A stretch of 64,000 nucleotides of DNA from Pseudomonas fluorescens. GTDB lineage: Bacteria > Pseudomonadota > Gammaproteobacteria > Pseudomonadales > Pseudomonadaceae. A program made the position numbers and the translations under genes. The stretch lies in the NCBI RefSeq assembly GCF_002022275.1, contig NZ_MSDF01000007.1, forward strand, positions 146,479 through 210,478. The letters run 5' to 3'. Of this stretch, positions 47,408 through 58,987 are shown piece by piece (position 1 is the stretch's first letter; every line of letters starts with the position of its first letter). The notes under the pieces are model-generated. The model was not told where the DNA came from and did no database searches. It saw only the letters and a program-made list of their open reading frames with translations.

Positions 47408-48712
47408 ATGCCTTTGACTCGCAAAGCCTACCGTGCCGCCATTCTGCACAGCATCGCCGACCCCGCTGAAGTGGGGATCGAAGCCTCTTATGAATATTTC
47501 GAAGACGGTCTGCTGGTCATCGAAAACGGCCAGATCAGCGCTGTTGGCCATGCCGGCGACCTGCTGCCGACGCTGCCTGCCGATATCGAGATCACCCACT
47601 ACCAGGATGCGCTGATCACCCCCGGCCTGATCGACACCCATATCCATCTACCGCAAACCGGCATGGTCGGCGCCTACGGCGAGCAGTTGCTCGACTGGCT
47701 GAACACCTACACCTTCCCGTGCGAAAGCCAGTTCGCCGACAAGGCGCATGCCGAAGAAGTCGCGGATATTTTCATCAAGGAACTGCTGCGCAACGGCACC
47801 ACCACCGCGCTGGTGTTCGGCAGCGTGCACCCGCAGTCGGTGAATTCGTTCTTCGAAGCCGCCGAGAAACTCGACCTGCGCATGATCGCCGGCAAAGTGA
47901 TGATGGACCGCAACGCGCCGGACTATCTCACCGACACCGCCGAAACCGGCTACCAGGAAAGCAAGGCGCTGATCGAGCGCTGGCACGGCAAGGGCCGCCT
48001 GCACTATGCGGTCACCCCGCGTTTCGCTCCGACCAGCACGCCGCAGCAACTGGAACTCGCCGGACAATTGCTGGGCGAATACCCGGACCTGTACATGCAG
48101 ACTCACATCAGCGAGAACAAGCAGGAAGTCGAGTGGGTGAAGGAGCTGTTCCCGGAGCGCAAAGGCTACCTGGACGTGTACGACCATTACAAACTGCTCG
48201 GCGAGCGCTCGGTGTTTGCCCATGGCGTGCACCTGTGTGACGACGAATGCGCGCGGCTGGCCGAGACGGGTTCAGCGGTGGCGTTCTGCCCGACGTCGAA
48301 CTTTTTCCTCGGCAGCGGTTTGTTCAACCTGCCGATGGCCGAGAAGCACAAATTGAATGTGGGCCTGGGCACGGACGTGGGCGGCGGCACCAGCTTCTCG
48401 CTGCTGCAAACCTTGAATGAAGCCTACAAAGTGATGCAGTTGCAGGGTGCGCGGTTGAGTCCGTTCAAGTCGCTGTACCTGGCGACATTGGGTGGCGCGC
48501 GGGCACTGCGCCTGGAAGACAAGATCGGTACGTTGCAACCGGGTACGGATGCGGACTTTTTGGTGCTGGATTACAACGCCACGCCGCTGCTGAGTTATCG
48601 CTTGAAGCAGGCGAACAATATTGCCGAAACGTTGTTTGTGCTGATGACGCTGGGGGATGACCGGACGGTGTTGCAGACGTATGCGGCGGGCCAACTCGTG
48701 CACCAGCGCTAA
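47408..48712 (+). CDS. guaD: Guanine deaminase
   Basis: This 434-residue amidohydrolase converts guanine to xanthine, which feeds the dehydrogenase encoded upstream. The zinc-site motif is LIDTHIHLPQTG. The conserved HISENK and GTDVGGGTSFS segments carry further histidine and aspartate ligands. It follows xdhC by 12 bases in the same operon. Confidence 0.96.
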   Translation: MPLTRKAYRAAILHSIADPAEVGIEASYEYFEDGLLVIENGQISAVGHAGDLLPTLPADIEITHYQDALITPGLIDTHIHLPQTGMVGAYGEQLLDWLNTYTFPCESQFADKAHAEEVADIFIKELLRNGTTTALVFGSVHPQSVNSFFEAAEKLDLRMIAGKVMMDRNAPDYLTDTAETGYQESKALIERWHGKGRLHYAVTPRFAPTSTPQQLELAGQLLGEYPDLYMQTHISENKQEVEWVKELFPERKGYLDVYDHYKLLGERSVFAHGVHLCDDECARLAETGSAVAFCPTSNFFLGSGLFNLPMAEKHKLNVGLGTDVGGGTSFSLLQTLNEAYKVMQLQGARLSPFKSLYLATLGGARALRLEDKIGTLQPGTDADFLVLDYNATPLLSYRLKQANNIAETLFVLMTLGDDRTVLQTYAAGQLVHQR

Positions 48713-48732
48713 TTCCAGCAACACCACAAAAC

Positions 48733-48857
48733 CAATGTGGGAGCAGCTTCTTGTGGGAGCTGGCTTGCCTGCGATGCAGACACCTCGGTCATTCAGTCAG
48801 ACCGAGGGGATGCTATCGCAGGCAAGCCAGCTCCCACAAAAGCCAGCTCCCACATTG
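48733..48857. repeat. Nested REP palindromes
   Basis: A full REP doublet (48751-48837) lies within an outer pair of short copies (CCAATGTGGGAGCAGCTTC at the left, GCCAGCTCCCACATTG at the right). The inner spacer has a second inverted repeat (CCTCGGTC/GACCGAGG). Confidence 0.88.
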
Positions 48858-48867
48858 TTAATTGGGA

Positions 48868-49632
48868 TCAGAGTTTGATCGAAGAGCGCCCCGGCTTCTT
48901 GGTCTGCAACAAATGCGAGAACACCGCATGCAGATCATCCGACGCACTTTCCTCATCGAGGTTGAGCTTGCTGTCGATGTGATCCATGTGATGCATCATC
49001 AAATTCACCGCCAACGCCGCGTCGCGGGCTTCGATCGCATCGATCAACTGGGTGTGTTCATCGTAGGAACAGTGCGAGCGGTTGCCGCTTTCGTACTGCG
49101 CGATGATCAACGACGTCTGCGACACCAGGCTGCGCTGGAAGCTGATCAACGGCGCGTTCTTCGCCGCTTCAGCCAATTTAAGGTGGAACTCGCCGGAGAG
49201 GCGGATACCCGCACCGCGATCGCCGCGCGAGAAGCTGTCGCGCTCGTCGTTGACCATCTGACGCAATTCAGCCAACTGCTCGGCCGTAGCGTGCTGCACC
49301 GCCAATTCCGTGATCGCCCGCTCGACCAGGCGACGGGCCAGGAACACCTGACGCGCTTCTTCGACACTGGGGCTCGCCACCACCGCGCCACGATTGGGCC
49401 GCAGCAACACCACGCCTTCATGGGCCAGACGCGAGAGCGCGCGGCGAATGATGGTGCGGCTCACGCCGAAAATTTCGCCCAGTGCCTCTTCACTCAATTT
49501 GGTGCCGGGTGCCAGGCGTTGTTCGAGGATCGCCTCGAAGATATGCGCATAGACGATATCGTCCTGGGTTCCGCTGCGTCCGGCCTTGCCGGCTCGCGGT
49601 TGTTTCTTGAGAGGTTGCAACTGTTCGTTCAT
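48868..49632 (-). CDS. GntR-family regulator (FCD type) beside transporter gene
   Basis: This 254-residue protein has a winged helix (DIVYAHIFEAILEQRLAPGTKLSEEALGEIFGVSRTIIRRALSRLAHEGVVLLRPNRGAVVA) and an FCD domain. It is convergent with guaD and divergent from the BenE-type transporter gene. It probably regulates purine uptake or catabolism. The ATG at 49632 was preferred to a GTG two codons upstream. A TTGTACACAA site lies in the intergenic region before it. Confidence 0.9.
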   Translation of the reverse strand: MNEQLQPLKKQPRAGKAGRSGTQDDIVYAHIFEAILEQRLAPGTKLSEEALGEIFGVSRTIIRRALSRLAHEGVVLLRPNRGAVVASPSVEEARQVFLARRLVERAITELAVQHATAEQLAELRQMVNDERDSFSRGDRGAGIRLSGEFHLKLAEAAKNAPLISFQRSLVSQTSLIIAQYESGNRSHCSYDEHTQLIDAIEARDAALAVNLMMHHMDHIDSKLNLDEESASDDLHAVFSHLLQTKKPGRSSIKL

Positions 49633-49720
49633 GGGCACTCGGGTTTGGAGAACGGCGGCGAATTAACGGTAATACGGCAACAAACGGTTGCTGGCAAGTA
49701 TCACCTAAAATCAGGGCACA

Positions 49721-49730
49721 TTGTACACAA
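49721..49730. promoter_or_regulatory. GntR/FCD-type operator
   Basis: TTGT AC ACAA is the classic core for FCD regulators. It lies 89 bases before the GntR gene and 117 before the transporter gene, well placed to control one or both. Confidence 0.6.
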
Positions 49731-49846
49731 CCGGATGCGCCAACACACTGTACGGCTGTTTGCGGCCCCGGCTGTATTGCAATGAGTCGTTACGTTTGAG
49801 TTTAGGCTTGATTCCGCAACTTCTCAGGTAAAAGGAACACCTCCCC

Positions 49847-51037
49847 ATGACCGACGCCACTCAAGCGCCTTTGCGCCCACTGGCCGACACTTCTGCGTCG
49901 GCCGTCGTTGCCGGCTTTATCGCCATGATGACCGGCTACACCAGTTCCCTGGTGCTGATGTTCCAGGCCGGCCAGGCCGCCGGTTTGACCACGGCGCAGA
50001 TTTCTTCGTGGATCTGGGCAATTTCCATCGGCATGGCGGTGTGCAGCATTGGCCTGTCCCTGCGCTATCGCACGCCGATCACCATTGCCTGGTCGACGCC
50101 GGGCGCAGCGTTGTTGATCACCAGCCTCGGTGGCGTGAGTTACGGCGAAGCCATCGGCGCCTATATCACTTGCGCGGTGCTGGTGACCCTGTGCGGGCTG
50201 ACCGGCAGCTTTGAGAAACTGGTCAAGCGCATTCCCGCGTCGCTGGCGGCCGCGCTGCTGGCGGGCATTCTGTTCAAGATCGGCAGCGAGATTTTCGTCG
50301 CCGCGCAACATCGCACCGGCCTGGTGCTGGGGATGTTTTTCACCTACCTGATCATCAAGCGCCTGTCGCCACGCTATGCGGTGCTGGCGGCGCTGATCAT
50401 CGGCACCGTGCTGTCCGGCCTGATGGGACTGCTGGATTTCAGCGGCTTTCACCTGGAAGTCGCGACGCCGGTGTGGACCACGCCGCACTTCTCGCTGGCC
50501 GCGACCATCAGCATTGGCATCCCGCTGTTTGTGGTGGCGATGACCTCGCAGAACATGCCCGGCGTCGCCGTATTACGCGCCGACGGCTACACCGTTCCAG
50601 CCTCGCCACTGATCACCGCGACCGGCCTCGCATCCCTGGTGCTGGCCCCGTTCGGCTCCCATGGCATCAACCTGGCGGCGATCAGCGCAGCCATCTGCAC
50701 CGGGCCGCATGCCCATGAAGACCGCAACAAACGCTACACCGCTGCCGTGTGGTGCGGGGTGTTCTACGGGATTGCCGGTGTATTTGGCGCGACATTGGCG
50801 GCGCTGTTCGCAGCCCTGCCAAAGGAACTGGTGCTGTCGATTGCGGCATTGGCGTTGTTTGGCTCGATCATCAATGGCTTGAGCATCGCCATGAATGAGC
50901 CGAAAGAACGGGAAGCGGCGCTGATCACCTTTATGGTCACCGCGTCAGGCTTGACGCTGTTTTCCATCGGGTCGGCGTTTTGGGGGATTGTGGCGGGGGT
51001 GTTGACGCTGCTGATACTGAATTGGCGCAAGGCCTGA
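49847..51037 (+). CDS. BenE-family transporter
   Basis: This 396-residue membrane protein has about 12 helices and the BenE pattern AVVAGFIAMMTGYTSSLVLMFQAGQAAGL, STPGAALLI and FVVAMTSQNMPGVAVLRADGY. The family name comes from benzoate/proton symporters, but position beside the xdh-guaD genes suggests a purine-related substrate here. That is inference. A terminator follows at 51058. Confidence 0.9.
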   Translation: MTDATQAPLRPLADTSASAVVAGFIAMMTGYTSSLVLMFQAGQAAGLTTAQISSWIWAISIGMAVCSIGLSLRYRTPITIAWSTPGAALLITSLGGVSYGEAIGAYITCAVLVTLCGLTGSFEKLVKRIPASLAAALLAGILFKIGSEIFVAAQHRTGLVLGMFFTYLIIKRLSPRYAVLAALIIGTVLSGLMGLLDFSGFHLEVATPVWTTPHFSLAATISIGIPLFVVAMTSQNMPGVAVLRADGYTVPASPLITATGLASLVLAPFGSHGINLAAISAAICTGPHAHEDRNKRYTAAVWCGVFYGIAGVFGATLAALFAALPKELVLSIAALALFGSIINGLSIAMNEPKEREAALITFMVTASGLTLFSIGSAFWGIVAGVLTLLILNWRKA

Positions 51038-51057
51038 AACGCTTAAGACCCGCAACG

Positions 51058-51085
51058 AAAAAGCGACCCCGAAGGGTCGCTTTTT
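51058..51085. terminator. Bidirectional terminator between transporter and yggL
   Basis: The arms AAAAAGCGACCC and GGGTCGCTTTTT have a CGAA loop. It serves both convergent genes. Confidence 0.93.
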
Positions 51086-51092
51086 CATGACA

Positions 51093-51437
51093 TCAGGATG
51101 CCGGATTGATCGGCTTTTCTGGATGCCAAGCGTCCAACAGGGCGCTTACTTCAACGCGGGTCAGCTCTGGACGAGCCTTCAGCCACGCTTCAACAGCGGC
51201 ACGCTGTTCTTCGTTGACCGAACCACGGGTGGCTTTGCAAACCAGACCGAAGTCATCACCGCCGACGTAGTCCAGGCCGTTGCCGTCCATCGCTTCAGTC
51301 AGGAATGCTTCGAGGAAAGCGTCTACCGCTTCATCGTCCAAACCTTCTTTGAAGTCCAGGTTCAGTTCGAAACCCAGCTCTTGAAATTCATCAACGCACA
51401 GTTTTTTGCGCAGACGCCGGGAACGGTTAGTCGCCAT
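51093..51437 (-). CDS. yggL: YggL family protein (50S ribosome-associated)
   Basis: This 114-residue protein starts MATNRSRRLRKKLCVDEFQELGFEL, the YggL/DUF469 signature, and continues with an acidic central region. YggL binds the large ribosomal subunit in E. coli. It is a single small gene with terminators and no operon partners. Confidence 0.92.
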   Translation of the reverse strand: MATNRSRRLRKKLCVDEFQELGFELNLDFKEGLDDEAVDAFLEAFLTEAMDGNGLDYVGGDDFGLVCKATRGSVNEEQRAAVEAWLKARPELTRVEVSALLDAWHPEKPINPAS

Positions 51438-51674
51438 TGGAACAATCCTCTTAAGTAATAACGGGCGGCACTTTAGCAGTTTAAGGCGGCGATTGCCCGA
51501 CTCTCTGGGACGGGCGGCATAATGCCTGCAAAAAAAACGCTTAATACCAGCTATCGTTCAGCTACAAGTGGATCCAGCTTGGGGCATAATGCCGACACTT
51601 TCGTGACTAATGAGGGATTTTCTTACACACCCCTCGCCTTTTTCACCCTTCTCAGCAGTAGGGTTTTATTCCTT

Positions 51675-53135
51675 ATGATCAAATCTTTGCGTCCATTTCT
51701 GCTTGCCAGCGTTCTTCTGCCACTGGCCTTTTCTGTCACCGCCGCCCCGATCAATAACACCCTGCCACCGAATGTTCAGCAGGCCCTCCAGAAAGCCAAA
51801 ATCCCCAATACCTCGCTGTCCCTGGTGATGCTTCCACTCACCGGCCCCGGCACTCCGACCGTGTTCAACGCCGATGTTTCGGTGAACCCGGCCTCCACCA
51901 TGAAGCTGGTCACCACCTATGCGGCCCTGGAAATGCTCGGGCCCAACCACCAGTGGAAAACCGAGTTCTATACCGACGGCACCCTCAGCGGTGGCGTGTT
52001 GCACGGCAACCTGTACCTCAAGGGCGGCGGCGACCCCAAGCTGAACATGGAAAAACTCTGGCTGCTGATGCGCGATTTGCGCGCCAATGGCGTGCAGCAA
52101 GTCACCGGCGACCTGGTGCTCGATCGCAGCTTCTTCAACCAGCCGCAGTTGCCTGAATTCAATGATGACGGCAACGACGAGAACAAGCCCTTCCTGGTCA
52201 AGCCGGACGCCCTGCTGGTCAATCTCAAGGCCCTGCGCTTCGTGACCCGTAACGATTCCGGCCGGGTGATTGTGTCGGTGGAGCCGCCGATTGCGAGCAT
52301 TCGCATCGACAACCAGGTGAAAGTCTCCAACGCCAAACAATGCACGGGCGATGTGCGCTACAGCCCTGTGACTGCCGCCGACGGCAGCGTCACCGTGACC
52401 GTCAGCGGCCAATTGGCCGATGGCTGCAGCTCGCAGACTTACCTGTCGCTGCTGGACCACGCCACCTACACTGCCGGCGCCGTGCGCGCGATCTGGCAGG
52501 AATTGGGTGGCACCATCCAGGGCCGTGATATCCAGGCGCCAGTTCCAAAAGACGCCAAGGTGCTGGCCCGGGCGTTCTCGCCGGACCTGGCGGAAATCAT
52601 CCGCGACATCAACAAATTCAGTAACAACACCATGGCCCAGCAGTTGTTCCTGAGCCTGGGCGCGCAGTTCCGCAATGATGCCGACGGCGACGACGCCAAG
52701 GCCGCACAACGCGTCGTGCGCCAGTGGCTGGCGAAAAAAGGCATCACCGCGCCGCACCTGGTGATGGAGAACGGCTCCGGCCTGTCTCGCGCCGAACGGG
52801 TCAGCGCCCGTGAGATGGCGGCCATGCTGCAAGCCGCATGGAAGAGCCCGTTCGCTGCCGAGTACATCAGCTCGCTGCCGATTGCCGGCACCGACGGCAC
52901 CATGCGCAAACGCCTGAAAACGACCGCCATGCGCGGTGAAGCCCACGTAAAAACCGGCACCCTGAACACCGTACGCGCCATTTCCGGGTTCAGCCGCGAC
53001 AACAATGGCAATACCTGGGTGGTGGTGGCGATTCTCAACGATTCAAAACCGTGGGGCGCGTCCTCGGTGCTGGATCAGGTGCTGCTGGACCTGTATCGCC
53101 AGCCGAAGCTGACAGCGGCGCCGCCGGTACTTTAG
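51675..53135 (+). CDS. dacB: D-alanyl-D-alanine carboxypeptidase/endopeptidase (PBP4, DacB)
   Basis: This 486-residue periplasmic penicillin-binding protein has a signal peptide (MIKSLRPFLLASVLLPLAFSVTA). Active-site motifs are SxxK in PASTMK (Ser 74), SxN in FSNNTMAQQ and KTG in HVKTGTLN. It trims and cleaves peptidoglycan cross-links. The ATG at 51675 is set by the signal peptide; the frame continues 51 codons further upstream without similarity. Confidence 0.94.
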   Translation: MIKSLRPFLLASVLLPLAFSVTAAPINNTLPPNVQQALQKAKIPNTSLSLVMLPLTGPGTPTVFNADVSVNPASTMKLVTTYAALEMLGPNHQWKTEFYTDGTLSGGVLHGNLYLKGGGDPKLNMEKLWLLMRDLRANGVQQVTGDLVLDRSFFNQPQLPEFNDDGNDENKPFLVKPDALLVNLKALRFVTRNDSGRVIVSVEPPIASIRIDNQVKVSNAKQCTGDVRYSPVTAADGSVTVTVSGQLADGCSSQTYLSLLDHATYTAGAVRAIWQELGGTIQGRDIQAPVPKDAKVLARAFSPDLAEIIRDINKFSNNTMAQQLFLSLGAQFRNDADGDDAKAAQRVVRQWLAKKGITAPHLVMENGSGLSRAERVSAREMAAMLQAAWKSPFAAEYISSLPIAGTDGTMRKRLKTTAMRGEAHVKTGTLNTVRAISGFSRDNNGNTWVVVAILNDSKPWGASSVLDQVLLDLYRQPKLTAAPPVL

Positions 53136-53240
53136 TGTGGGAGCTGGCTTGTGTGGGAGCTGGCTTGCCTGCGATACGGACACCTCGGTATTCCAGTTGA
53201 GCCGAGGTGATGCTATCGCAGGCAAGCCAGCTCCCACAGT
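53135..53240. repeat. REP palindrome with duplicated left end
   Basis: GTGTGGGAGCTGGCTT is repeated in tandem at the left (53135, 53151), followed by a complete REP doublet ending at 53239. The spacer has a CCTCGG/CCGAGG repeat like the one at 48733. Confidence 0.87.
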
Positions 53241-53257
53241 TTAATGCTGTGTTGGAT

Positions 53258-55642
53258 TCAAGCGCGCAGTCGCTCAGCCTCCACCCGGTCCCTGCCCGCC
53301 TGCTTGGCCACATACACCGCCGAGTCCGCGCGCAACAGCAGCCCATCAATGCCTTCATCGAGCTGCCAGCTGGCCACACCAAAACTGGCAGTGACCACCC
53401 CCACCGCCTCCATCGGCGCACTGCGCAATGCCTGCCACAATTCCATCGCCACGCTGTACGCCTGCTCGCCATCGGTATTGGGGCACAGCACCACAAACTC
53501 TTCGCCGCCCAGGCGGCAGAACACATCGGTGCGACGCAGGCGCTGGCCGATGCGCGTGCACACCTCCTGCAATACCCCGTCTCCCACGCCGTGCCCGTGC
53601 AGGTCGTTGATGCGCTTGAAGTGGTCGATGTCGAGCATGATCAACGACAGGGTTCCCGAGTTGCGGTTGAGCCGGAGCATTTCGGCCTTCAGGCGATCCT
53701 GAAAATAGCGGCGGTTATGAATGCCCGTCAGGGCGTCGGTGATGGACAGCGCACGCAGTTCTTCCTCAACGCGCTTGAGATCAGAAATGTCCGACACGTA
53801 GCCGTGCCACAGCGTACCGCCTCCCGGTAACTCTTCCGGCGTAGCCTCGCCGCGAATCCAGCGCAGGCCTCGCTGCGGCAACAACACGCGATACTCTTCG
53901 CGCCAATGGCTCAACTGCAGCGCCGACAGGCGGATCGACGCCCGCACCCGCTCGGCGTCCTGGGGGTGGATGCGCTCGAACACCTTGTTCGCATCCTGCT
54001 GCAGCACCCCGGGGTCGATCTCATAGATGTCGCGCATGCCATCGCTGGCGTAGATGAAACGCCAATTGTCCTGAGGCTCCAGGGTGAACTGAAAGATACC
54101 GCCGGGCACATGGGAACTGAGTTTTTTCAGCAACCGATCTCGCGCCGCCAGCGCCTCATAGGCACGCTTTTGCTCGGTGACATCCAGGTAAATCGCCAAG
54201 TGCCCGATCCACAGGCCATAGTCGTCGAGCAATACAGTCCCGAGCATGTTCACGGTCAACGGGCTGCGGTCCTGGCGTAACAGCGTCCACTCGCGCGCTT
54301 CGTGCAAGCTATCCGGGCTCTCCACCAACATTGCCTGGCTCGGCGGAATACGCTTGCCCAAGGTGATGCTTAAACTGGCGGCGCGGGCTTCAAGCTCGGC
54401 AGCCAGGTGCAGGCTTTCCAGGGTCATGCGCCCAAGCACTTGCTCGGCCTTGAAACCGAGCATCTGCTCGGCGCCTGCATTGAACGTATTGATCACGCCA
54501 CGCAAGTCAGTGGCAATGATGGCGACCTGAGTGGCGGCATTCAGCACACTGCGCAATTGCCCGTGCGCGCCGCGCAATTCCTGCTCACGCGAACGCAACT
54601 GCAGGGTACGCTGCTCCACCAGCTTCAGTGCGCGTTGACGTTGGCTGACCAACACATACAGCAGCGCGCTGAGCAGCAGGCTAAGGAGCCCGCCCATGGT
54701 CAGGATCGTGTTCATCGAGGAGTGGTTGGCCAGGTCAAACACCTGGCTGGTGCGCAAGGTCAGCGCGTAGACATGATCGCCAAGGGTCAAACGGCGCGCC
54801 GCCGTGAGGTCGCTGTTGCCCACCGCATTGCTGGACGCGTAGAGCACGCGCTGTTGCGAATCGGAGGTGTCGACGATCTGCATCACCAGGTTATCGCGAT
54901 TGGGTTTGGGCAAGCCGTCGGCCACCAGCTGACGCATGCTGATCACCGCCATCACAAACCCGTAAGGCTCGGCATTCGGGGTTTCACTGACGGGTGAGAC
55001 CAACAGAACCCCGGCAGCATAGGCCGGCTCCACGCCCACCAACTGCATCGGCTGAGACACGGCAGGCTCACCACTCTTTTGCGCCCGCTCCACGGCCGAA
55101 CGCCGCAGCGGCTGGGCCAGCAGGTCAAACCCTAACGGCGATCCCAGCAGGCTTTGAGTCTGGCTGTACAACACCGGCACGTATTCATCACGCTCGGAGG
55201 CCGGCGAAAGCTCTCCCGATGAATTGAGTTCGCGAATGGCAAACGGAGTGCCGCGCTGGCGCGAAATTTCCTGCTCGAACTGGCTGCGTTGGTCGCGGTA
55301 AATCCGCGGTGCCCACGCATAAGCACGGGTGCGCAATAGCAGGGGTTGGGCAAAGCCCTCAAACTCGGCGCGGGACACATCGCTGGAATTGGCGAAGAAG
55401 CGCCGCAGGCTGCCAAGACGTTGCTCCTGGTCTTCAAACCGCTCCTGCAGGCGGGTGTAGCGCTCGTTGACCAACAGCTGAAAACGCTGGCGAACCTGTT
55501 GGTGGTAGAGGTCGGCTGCCGCCCAGGCAACGATCGCCGTCAGCGCGCAACCTGCCAATAACACCACCAATGCCACCAGCCAAGCCGACGCCTGCTCACT
55601 GATAAAGCCTAGGATTTTCGGGCGTACGGCTTGCATCGGCAT
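53258..55642 (-). CDS. Diguanylate cyclase with CHASE and PAS domains
   Basis: This 794-residue membrane protein has a first helix (about 20-45), a periplasmic CHASE sensor region (about 75-290: FEDQEQRLGSLRRFFANS, YAWAPRI), a second helix (about 305-330), two PAS-type domains (about 360-500 and 510-630) and a C-terminal GGDEF domain. The active-site motif is GGEEF, with a complete RxxD inhibitory site (RRTD) five residues before it. It should make cyclic di-GMP with product inhibition. The signal sensed is unknown. Several near starts exist; 55642 ATG was used. Confidence 0.88.
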   Translation of the reverse strand: MPMQAVRPKILGFISEQASAWLVALVVLLAGCALTAIVAWAAADLYHQQVRQRFQLLVNERYTRLQERFEDQEQRLGSLRRFFANSSDVSRAEFEGFAQPLLLRTRAYAWAPRIYRDQRSQFEQEISRQRGTPFAIRELNSSGELSPASERDEYVPVLYSQTQSLLGSPLGFDLLAQPLRRSAVERAQKSGEPAVSQPMQLVGVEPAYAAGVLLVSPVSETPNAEPYGFVMAVISMRQLVADGLPKPNRDNLVMQIVDTSDSQQRVLYASSNAVGNSDLTAARRLTLGDHVYALTLRTSQVFDLANHSSMNTILTMGGLLSLLLSALLYVLVSQRQRALKLVEQRTLQLRSREQELRGAHGQLRSVLNAATQVAIIATDLRGVINTFNAGAEQMLGFKAEQVLGRMTLESLHLAAELEARAASLSITLGKRIPPSQAMLVESPDSLHEAREWTLLRQDRSPLTVNMLGTVLLDDYGLWIGHLAIYLDVTEQKRAYEALAARDRLLKKLSSHVPGGIFQFTLEPQDNWRFIYASDGMRDIYEIDPGVLQQDANKVFERIHPQDAERVRASIRLSALQLSHWREEYRVLLPQRGLRWIRGEATPEELPGGGTLWHGYVSDISDLKRVEEELRALSITDALTGIHNRRYFQDRLKAEMLRLNRNSGTLSLIMLDIDHFKRINDLHGHGVGDGVLQEVCTRIGQRLRRTDVFCRLGGEEFVVLCPNTDGEQAYSVAMELWQALRSAPMEAVGVVTASFGVASWQLDEGIDGLLLRADSAVYVAKQAGRDRVEAERLRA

Positions 55643-55730
55643 AGGCAACACTCACAACGCCAGCGTGCGGGGGTGTCACTTTGGCTAGGCTTTCATTTAT
55701 AGCCACAGGGTTTGTATTTGACCAGCGCAA

Positions 55731-55770
55731 AAAAGCCGCAAGCCTCGAATAATCAAGGCTTGCGGCTTTT
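55731..55770. terminator. Terminator after rlmL
   Basis: The arms AAAAGCCGCAAGCCT and AGGCTTGCGGCTTTT have a 10-base loop. It lies beyond the minus-strand rlmL stop, facing the 5' side of the diguanylate cyclase gene. Confidence 0.92.
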
Positions 55771-55792
55771 ATGTGCCAACTTGGTGCAGCGA

Positions 55793-58057
<2,265 letters not shown>

Positions 58058-58601
58058 GGGGCATTCCAGGCTTTTCAGCAATAAATGAACGGGCGACGCA
58101 TCGCCGGCTCGGTTTTCAATCAAGCACTTTTCTTGAAGAGTGCTCGCGTGGCACGAATGTGCCGTCCCACCCCGTCTGCCGGGCCTTTGGGCCTTGGTGG
58201 ACGGGGCAGATAAAGCTTTTGGTGACAGAAGTCACGCAACAAAAAGAAATATTCCGACCCTTCGTCGAATAATAACCGACTGCAACGGGCGGGCATTCTC
58301 ACTAAAGGATTAAACCCATCCTCTTTGCAGGGCACATCATAGCTGGGTTTAGCGATTAAAAGGGGCGAAAAGCCATCCCAGCTTATGGCTATAGCATCAT
58401 TATCGTTACGTGCTTATGACAAAACGGTCATTGAATCCATGTGACCTATTGGTTAGAACTCAACACAGGTTGACGCCGTAACGACGTCGACACACAGGCT
58501 CGCCACGCCGGCAGCGAGCCCACCAACGGCAGAAAAACTCTGCCCGGCTTCCCCCGAAGCCGAAGGATATCAAGACAGTCAACAAGTGAGGGAAACACCC
58601 T
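58058..58601 (+). other. Long structured leader/intergenic region before rmf
   Basis: These 544 bases have no convincing gene. They hold several small inverted repeats: GGCAC gaat GTGCC (58150-58163), CCCCGTC with GACGGGG (58170-58206) and GTGAC agaa GTCAC (58222-58235). AT-richer DNA near 58380-58460 may hold the rmf promoter. No other feature is visible. Confidence 0.55.
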
Positions 58602-58817
58602 ATGAGAAGACTTAAGCGTGATCCGTTGGAAAGAGCATTTTTACGCGGATATCAATATGGCGTTCATGGCAAATCCCGTGAGCTTTGCCCATTTACTCTA
58701 CCGTCGGTACGCCAAGCCTGGATCAACGGCTGGCGAGAAGGACGCGGCGACAACTGGGACGGTATGACTGGCACTGCGGGCATCCACAGACTCAACGAAC
58801 TTCACGCCGTCGGCTAA
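58602..58817 (+). CDS. rmf: Ribosome modulation factor
   Basis: This 71-residue basic protein has the Rmf signature MRRLKRDPLERAFLRGYQYGVHGKSRELCPFTLPSVRQAWINGWREGRGDNWDG. Rmf joins 70S ribosomes into inactive dimers in stationary phase. It is preceded by AGGGAAAC and followed by a terminator. Confidence 0.97.
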   Translation: MRRLKRDPLERAFLRGYQYGVHGKSRELCPFTLPSVRQAWINGWREGRGDNWDGMTGTAGIHRLNELHAVG

Positions 58818-58901
58818 TCAAGGGCATTTAATTCCGACATCAGCACGAATATGTAATGACTTAACCACGCGCGCCCCATCCGGGCGGCGGGCTTCGGCCC
58901 A

Positions 58902-58927
58902 GGGGCTCCTTTAGGGAGCCCTTTTTA
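58902..58927 (+). terminator. Terminator after rmf
   Basis: The arms GGGCTCC and GGGAGCCC, with a TTTA loop, are followed by TTTTT, 85 bases after rmf. Confidence 0.9.
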
Positions 58928-58947
58928 ATGGCTGATGTTTTTTAAGG

Positions 58948-58984
58948 TTTTATCGTTCCCATGCAGAGCGTGGGAACGATAAAA
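58948..58984. repeat. GATCGTTCCCA-type repeat, second copy
   Basis: ATCGTTCCCA and TGGGAACGAT flank GCAGAGCG. It is the same family as 34481-34594, immediately after the pyrD stop on the minus strand. Confidence 0.8.
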
Positions 58985-58987
58985 GCA

